A stretch of DNA of 64,000 bases from Allodiplogaster sudhausi (lineage: Eukaryota; Nematoda; Chromadorea; Rhabditida; Diplogasteridae). This document shows, piece by piece, positions 57,550 to 64,000 of this stretch. The stretch spans positions 3,149,001 to 3,213,000 of the forward strand of contig CALZFC010000040.1 in the NCBI GenBank assembly GCA_945643635.1, read 5' to 3'. Below the pieces are notes generated by a model. It did no database searches, was not told the origin of the DNA, and saw only the letters and a program-made list of their open reading frames with translations. How positions within the stretch are numbered: the stretch's first letter is position 1; the number at the start of each line of letters is the position of its first letter. A program made the position numbers and the translations under genes.

Positions 57550-60500
57550 GAGTTGAGTTCTAAGAGATATTCCGTGATGATCTGTGTACTCTCCGGCCTG
57601 CTTACCATGCTTTGCAAACCGAAGGAATATCGTCATGTAGTTCATTTCTGTTTTAGCAAGAGGCAACTTCTGTCAAAGATTTTTATTCCAAATATCTAAT
57701 GTGTGTGTATCACTATGAATTCTGGTGAAGGTTTAAAAAAATGAAAATTATCATATCAATGAAAATTGCCGCATTGCGTATGTTAACGCCGACTCTGCTT
57801 CCGCAATGATTTCCGCTTGTCAACTACTCCTTCTTTGAACTATTCATCTTTAAAGTATTGCAAAATAGGAGAGACATCGTCAGTAAAGCTGTTTGACACT
57901 TTCATCTTCCCGTTTCATTCTTCTTCACTGCGTAACTCTCAATCTCTTTCTCGTGCCTTCTCCTTCTCGGGGGTTTCCCCGAGAGCATAACCGTTTGTCG
58001 TCCATGCATTTTCTCTCTTCATTCTATTTCCGCCCCTCTTAATCTGCCTCCCCCTCTTTTTCTCAGCAGTTCACTGAATGAGAGATTGTCTGCAATGCGC
58101 TCTGCAATCATCTCTATCACTTCATCCTCAAAAAGAGTCAGAAGAGTCAGAGAACTGATAAACGTATTTCTTTGCTTCTCTCATAATCTGATTGTCTTTC
58201 CATTCTCGCACACTTTCTGCCTCTATCGCCACTAGGAATTCCAGAAGTCACTAAATCAGCTTATGATGATAATGTCTCGTCAATATGTAATGTGGTTTAT
58301 GCATGCTGAAGGGAGATGAATCGGTGTCGCTGTAGGAGCAGCAAGATGTCTTTTTAAAAGGGCATCCTCCATCAGAGGGCGAGCATTCCAGCGAAGCAGC
58401 GACGTGACTGCACCTTGGGCATTTTTTCGTTCGATTTACGCAGTTTTCTTAGCAAATAGTTGCATTTTCGCGTCCTTTCCACACAAGCCATTTTATTTAA
58501 CTTTGATGTATTCTCTTGTTGCTTTTATTCTTTCTTTTTCAGTAACCCTGGTTTCTGCTAATTTGTAGTCTCTCGCCTTCCTCACTTTCTTTTATTTCCA
58601 CCACTGAGCTATGCTTGATTGTCCATTCACATCCTCGAGTTGTAGCAAGGAATCGACCCGTGTATGTACGTCTTTTTCGAACTCGTTCTCTATCATTTCC
58701 CTGTCTTAGCCCTGAATGAAATTCCTTTAGATCAGACCTATGCTTTTGTAACTGAATACATACCTACATAGGAAAAGATCCCTTCAGGGAGAATGCACCG
58801 AGTTCTTTCTCATTTCTGATCTGATGAGCCCGGTTTGGCTGTGATAACAAACAGCCAATAGCTTTATGGAGGGTCGTAAAGGAGAGGAGAGAGTGAAGAA
58901 GAAGAAGAAAAAGGAGAAAGATGACAGCATGGAAGCCCTTCCGAGAAGAGCAGCAAAACGTAAGCTGGCACTGATCACATCAAGCATCTCTCCTTTTGTC
59001 TAGTACGAACTTTTGTGCTCCCAGTCCTCCCTCCTTCTTCTCGCAGTCTTCCCACTGTCTAAATTTTTCGGTGATAACTGAGCAATCAGATCAAGAATCT
59101 CAAGCGCTTTCTGTCATAATGATGGATGACGATATATTGGACTGTTCGAGCGGTCAGCTTCACCTCGCATCGCTGATAAGAATGATAATGAATGATGCAA
59201 CGGTGTAGATCGTTGGACTTTTCTAGGAATGCCCCTAGTAGCTATCCATCTACTTAATATAATTTACATGTACTTAATCGGTAATCTCTGGCAATTATTA
59301 TCGATAAATGCCAGACTCGTCTATTGCATGGACTCTCAGATGCTCCAGCTTAATATGTTAAACATAAAAGTTAGCAGCGTTGTCTTACTATTTTCAGACT
59401 GGGTTCTTGAATGGAATGTGCACTCTCCATCTTCTCGGAACCGTTATCACTTGGCAGCCCATTGCGATTGGCTCTCTTTCCTTGATCTTTCTTTCTCTCG
59501 AGCTCTCTCTTTTATTTTACTATCTATCTATTGCGAAGCGCTCAATTTCTGATTCAACTTAAATAAGTGTCCGGGTTAGCAGTTGGATCTCTTCATCTCT
59601 AGGGTATGATGGAGTGTTTCGTGTCTGAGAATTTCTCTTCTTCACACTTCCATTCAATTTTCCCTTTAAATGGGCGGGAACAACATTTGATTCTTTGAGC
59701 TCGTAGTACTTTCCGCTTCTTCAGTGGAAGGAGAGCAGCAGTAATTAAGAAGTCGGAGAGAAATGATAGAGAGCAGAGTCAGAAAGATGAAATATACATG
59801 CAAGATTATAGGCGCAGAAGCATGATTGCGCCAAATAATCTTACGGTTAGAATACCAGAGAGTATGAGAGAAGGAGAGAAGAGAATGTGTAAGTTACGTG
59901 CATGAAGAGAAAAGAAAGATATGGTGATAAAGGGTTTAAGAGAGATTCAGATAGGGGAACGCATGTAAACTGTTGCAACTTGCAAAGACGAGCAAAAACT
60001 ACCAGAGTAAGACAGTAGAGTGATAGTGAGGAGAGGGGGAGCGGTTTTCATTTTTGATCATTTGAGAGTGAGAGAATGAAAAGCTACGACTCATATTAGG
60101 GAGACAGTGATAAAGAGAAACAATATGAGATTATAGATTAGCAATAAGTGGACGTGACAAAAGCGAGAAAGTCAGTGCTGTAAACTGCAAGGGATCACAC
60201 CAGAAAGAGGGAAGTTATCCTCAGTCCGACGTCATTTCCCTCGATCATCTGATAACGCTGATTATCGCGTCAAAACTAATGACGACAGACTTGATATGAT
60301 CTATTTTATCCTTGAATATATTTCATGCTTAAATGATCTGAAGAAGTGATCCGAAGTGTATGAATTGATCTCTGAGATCTCTGCAAATTGATGCCAGTCA
60401 AAGGCAGCAAGAGTAGTCAAAAGGAGAGGAAGAGGAATAAGAGAAGAGAGGGTGAGATGAGATGTGCAAAGTAGCCTGAGATCATTGTCAGTGCAGATCA

Positions 60501-61816
60501 AGTAGACCCACCAAAAGGGGAAGGAAAGGAGGAGTCGCTATGCTTGCTAGAATACTTTTGTGATCGAATCGGATTAAGGCAGATATCAGTGTGGAATTTT
60601 CTATTCATAGGCATAAGCTCTTTCTTTCTTTCTGTTCTGCATTTCTTACATCAGCCGCGAGATTCGTTCCCTTTCCAGTACACGCTGGTAATCAGATCTG
60701 TCGTGTGCCTCTCGACTCTCTTCAATGCTCTCTAGCTGCCTCAATCTCAACTCTTCTTATTTGTCATCCATAAAAATTATTTTCTCCTCGAACTGCAATT
60801 TTGATGCGAGAGAATTTTAAAACAGATGCCGTGAATGTAGTTGTTTTGGTGACCATGAAGCATGAGCTTTCTTTGTCGTCTTCGACATCAAATCTGTCAT
60901 GGCATTCCTGCACTGTACTGTTTTCTAGTTCTCTGCTTGTTAATTGATGTTTCGTGTCTACATGAAACAAGACTGTCTCAATGTTGTGTTTCTATCAGAA
61001 TCGTCTCCTGGTCGACGGCATTGCTTTTATCATTAAGACTAAATCATTTCTCATGATGACTTTATCACTTCTGCTTCACTGCTTTTCTATGTTTCAGCAG
61101 AAAAGGGCTGATGACAAAATGATTTGGGTAAACACAGACAGTGAAAGCATAGAATAGAACGTGGGAGAGACAGTAACGTGGCCCGAGATAACGAGTAGTG
61201 GATGACGATAACAGCGAGAAATAGAGAGAGAGAGAGAGGGGTGAAAAGGAGAATAAAAAACAATGATTGGGATGAGAGAGAGGCATAGAAGTCGTAGATA
61301 GCGCTAAAAAGTGATTAGGAAAATCAGGCATTTCTCCGCTGCTCTCTCTCATACTCTCTCACTCAGTCACTATCTCTTTATACCCTCTTTCTCTTTCACA
61401 CTTTTTCACTCTCGCTTTATCTCTCTCTCTCTCTCTCTCTCTCCCTCTCTTACTCGTCTTCTTCATTTCCTAATCAGCTTCTTCAACTTGATCAGCTCAT
61501 GATTCGAGAAACAGTAGGAGATTCCAAAAGCTCACACAAAAATTTCTGTCCATGTTTAAACTACATATAATTACGGTTTGAAATACATAAATGTTCGCAT
61601 CTTTTTTAACACTTGATAAAATAGATGTGATGTTAAAAGTTTTAAACGATCTTCTGTTTGGAAAATAAATTAAATAAAAAATTTTCTAGACGATATTTAT
61701 AATTAATGAAAGTTTTGAAATAATATGGTTTTATTCTTGACAGAAGCATTTAGGTGCCAGTTCTCTGTCTCGCTCCAATTGTTCACTGTTTCCACTCTCT
61801 CCCATGGTGAAACCGT

Positions 61817-61849
61817 CCCCTCGGATTGCTGTTTTTGCAATCCGAGGGG
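61817..61849. other. Perfect 13 bp hairpin
   Basis: CCCCTCGGATTGC (61817-61829), loop TGTTTTT, GCAATCCGAGGGG (61837-61849): a perfect 13 bp stem with a 7-base loop, GC-rich in an otherwise AT-rich area. A GGTTCGA follows at 61854-61860. Could be an RNA hairpin or an element end. Unassigned. Confidence 0.7.
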
Positions 61850-64000
61850 ATTGGGTTCGAAACACTTCCCCTTTCGTCGCTGCGGTGATCTCTGCAAAAT
61901 GCTTCCGCCGACTGTGCTGCGGTCTTGCTCATAGAGTTGCGTGCTCCGAAATTTATGCAAAGCTCGTTGAGTTTGTCTTCTTTTGGAAGAAATGAGGAAA
62001 TTTAGAACAACATTATACTTGACTGTACACCGAAAAATATTTTTAAAAATTTAGTTCTGACGCCGAATTTTGGAAGAAATGAGGTAATGTAGACTCGCCT
62101 TTATTTGGGAGTTATCAATTCAGGTATACCTACTATAGTACATCAAACTACTAGATATGTAGATTCCTTACCCTCTTGTTCTCTAACAAATCACAGCACA
62201 ACAAAAAAAAATGGCATTCCAGTATTTTGATATGCATATGCATTGCGTTTATTCATTTAAAGTAGTCTAGTTTGCCTTCGCTTTTTCAGAATAACAATGA
62301 TATATGATTTTTTTTCATTTTGGGCCGAAGAAGAACGTTGCCAAGGAATCTGCTGAATTCCTAGTTCTTGTCGCCGCCCGCTCCAAGGCCATGCTGTTCA
62401 TGAGGGAGAAAGAGATAGAACGAGAGAGAGAGGAGTAGAAGAGCATGAAATGGAGAGTCAGAAAATGGCTTTTTTTCCCTTTGCTTGTATTATACGCTAA
62501 TCCACACCGATACGCAGCAAGCTTAGGTATTGGTTTGGAAGGAAAGTGAGCGCGCGAGATGAAAATGGCTCAGGGGAGAGAAATGAGGAAGGTGTGAGAA
62601 AGAGAGAAATGACAGAACAGTGATAGAGTCAACTTCATGTGTTGCCGTGTCCCTGATCAGTTTGAGAAAGGAGACACAAAGATCTAGGAGACAGACAGTG
62701 AGAAAGAGACAAAAAGAGGGAGGAAGAGAAAGGGAGAGTGAAAGGAAGCCACTGCTAGTATGAGTGAAGTACAGTGAAGAACAAAATGATAAAATGATGA
62801 AAGTGTGCGATTCGAAGAGGGAGCAGACGGAGGGAGCCTGCAGATTCACGCTTCCTCTCCATTTGTCCTTTCCTTTTCTTTTTATCTTTTTCGCTCTCCA
62901 TCTCAATAACTATCTAGCGTATCAATATCTTTTCCTCGCTTTCATTTCCTACCTAATCTTGTCAATTCTCCCTCATTCTCTCTTTCTTTCTCTCTCCTCT
63001 CCCATAAGATGACTCTTGAATCGTAACAACGTGAGCATAGAACAAGGTTATGGGCGGGATAGAGTGATAGAGCCTGAATTGGTGGTGAGATATGCTGGAG
63101 AAGGAGAGAGAGAGAAGATGAAAGGGGGAGAGAGAGAAGGTGAAAGGGGGAGAGAGAAAAGGAGAGAAGAGAGTGGAGAATTGGGGATACAGATGGTGCA
63201 GTGGCGATAGTGTCAAGCGATCGAGCTGCTTAGCCATTGCTACTGATCGGCTCCGCCTCTGGCTGGAACGGAAAGATTCAGGGAGGAAAAGGGAAAAGAG
63301 AGGGAGAGGAGGAGAGAGAGATAGAGAGAGACAGAACGACAAAGAGAGCACATCTCGGTGAAAACTGAGAACAAGAAGAGTACAAATAATATACAAAGTG
63401 AGAGAGAGAAAGAGGAGAGTAGAAATGAAGTCGGTGGCCGGCAACGACGGCCCTCCTCCTCGCACTCCTTCCACTCTCTCTCACTGCCGCGTAGTCGGTG
63501 CTGTCTCTGACAACTCATTCGATTATCATTTCAAGTCCCAATTCACATTTATGCACACACGCAGACGTTTCTTTATATAAATATTTAACTTCCTTCTTAA
63601 GAATCCTGAATGATCCCGAATTCTGTATTTCTTTTCTCATATACTGATTAATCCGCACATGCATCGAAAAAGTTGTGTATTATTTGCATCGTCCCCTGGC
63701 ATCATCTTGAAAACAAATTTCTGCGGAAAATCTTCTGCATATCTTAGTTGGAACAATGCGTGTGGTGAGTTATTTTGCCCCCTTTTGTCTTGCTCCTTCT
63801 GCCAGACTCAGAGAGAGTCTCTCTCTGCTACAGATAAATACGATACGCTGCATGTCATCACATGTAGACAGGATCAAGCGAGAGAACACGAGATAGAGAG
63901 AGAGAGTCTGTCCGATGGAGACGAAGAGACACAGAGAGAAAAGGTGATTGAGAGAGATGCGCGGCGCGGCTCATCCGATTGTTTGATTCACCCATGCCAG
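61850..64000. other. Right-edge region, no confident gene
   Basis: AT-rich with GA/CT tracts at 62860-63010, 63090-63180 and 63290-63420. Two GC-richer patches might be exons. At 62330-62400 both strands are open. At 63424-63520 a plus frame reads MKSVAGNDGPPPRTPSTLS. Neither could be tied to a family or a splice chain. Confidence 0.35.

Larger units (their letters stand above)
52705..61816. other. Long gene-poor region
   Basis: About 9 kb of AT-rich sequence with CT/GA microsatellites (54127-54167, 54765-54814, 57519-57548, 61421-61443) and short open frames lacking domain matches or phase-joined neighbours. It may include an intron of a gene outside the window or regulatory DNA. I support no gene here. 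Confidence 0.45.

Noticed and set aside
62330..62400. Possible isolated exon, minus strand ending HGLGAGGDKN or plus strand NVAKESAEFLVLVAARS
   Set aside because: Both strands are open, no partner exon was found, and I recognise no family.
1..64000. CRISPR arrays, bacterial operons, rRNA genes
   Set aside because: Spliceosomal introns throughout and no direct-repeat/spacer arrays or rRNA-like stretches. The window is eukaryotic.

Overview
This is a eukaryotic nuclear window, most probably from a nematode whose species and clade I cannot name. The evidence is short-intron, multi-exon genes on both strands, a CX-module membrane protein (a nematode-type domain), a nematode-type CHK kinase-like protein, a PKG of the EGL-4 type, and many (GA)n/(CT)n microsatellites. 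Most long open frames are low-complexity shadows of these microsatellites. All gene calls were made by eye from conserved motifs, splice signals and phase continuity.

Layout. 0.3-2.4 kb (-): Cys-loop ligand-gated ion channel, cut by the left edge. 5.8-7.2 kb: foldback transposon with ~0.57 kb inverted arms that carry a tRNA-like internal promoter box. 7.3-8.1 kb (-): small secreted PAN/apple-like protein. 10.5-12.5 kb (-): mucin-like CX-module membrane protein with a C-terminal PPxY. 14.1-14.75 kb (-): unrecognised gene. 16.0-18.4 kb (+): tyrosine-phosphatase domain lacking its catalytic Cys. 19.0-20.8 kb (-): secreted Cys-rich protein with a MITE in intron 2. 21.7-23.7 kb (+): CHK kinase-like protein. 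23.9-27.2 kb (-): PEPCK-like protein with destroyed active-site motifs. 27.5-29.7 kb (-): SLC52 riboflavin-transporter-like gene with an in-frame stop. 31.5-42.3 kb (-): cGMP-dependent protein kinase with a ~5 kb intron. 44.0-45.8 kb: TIR element carrying intron-containing Hsp110 and COX6A gene pieces. 49.8-52.7 kb (+): succinyl-CoA ligase beta subunit with a frame break in exon 5. 52.7-64 kb: nothing convincingly coding, one perfect hairpin.

The genes do not form an operon or pathway. Two (PEPCK-like, succinyl-CoA ligase) relate to central carbon metabolism and two (ion channel, PKG) to signalling, but neighbours alternate in strand and nothing shows co-regulation. The shared oddities are frequent GC-AG introns, several pseudoenzyme-like proteins, and three non-autonomous DNA elements plus one gene-capturing element.
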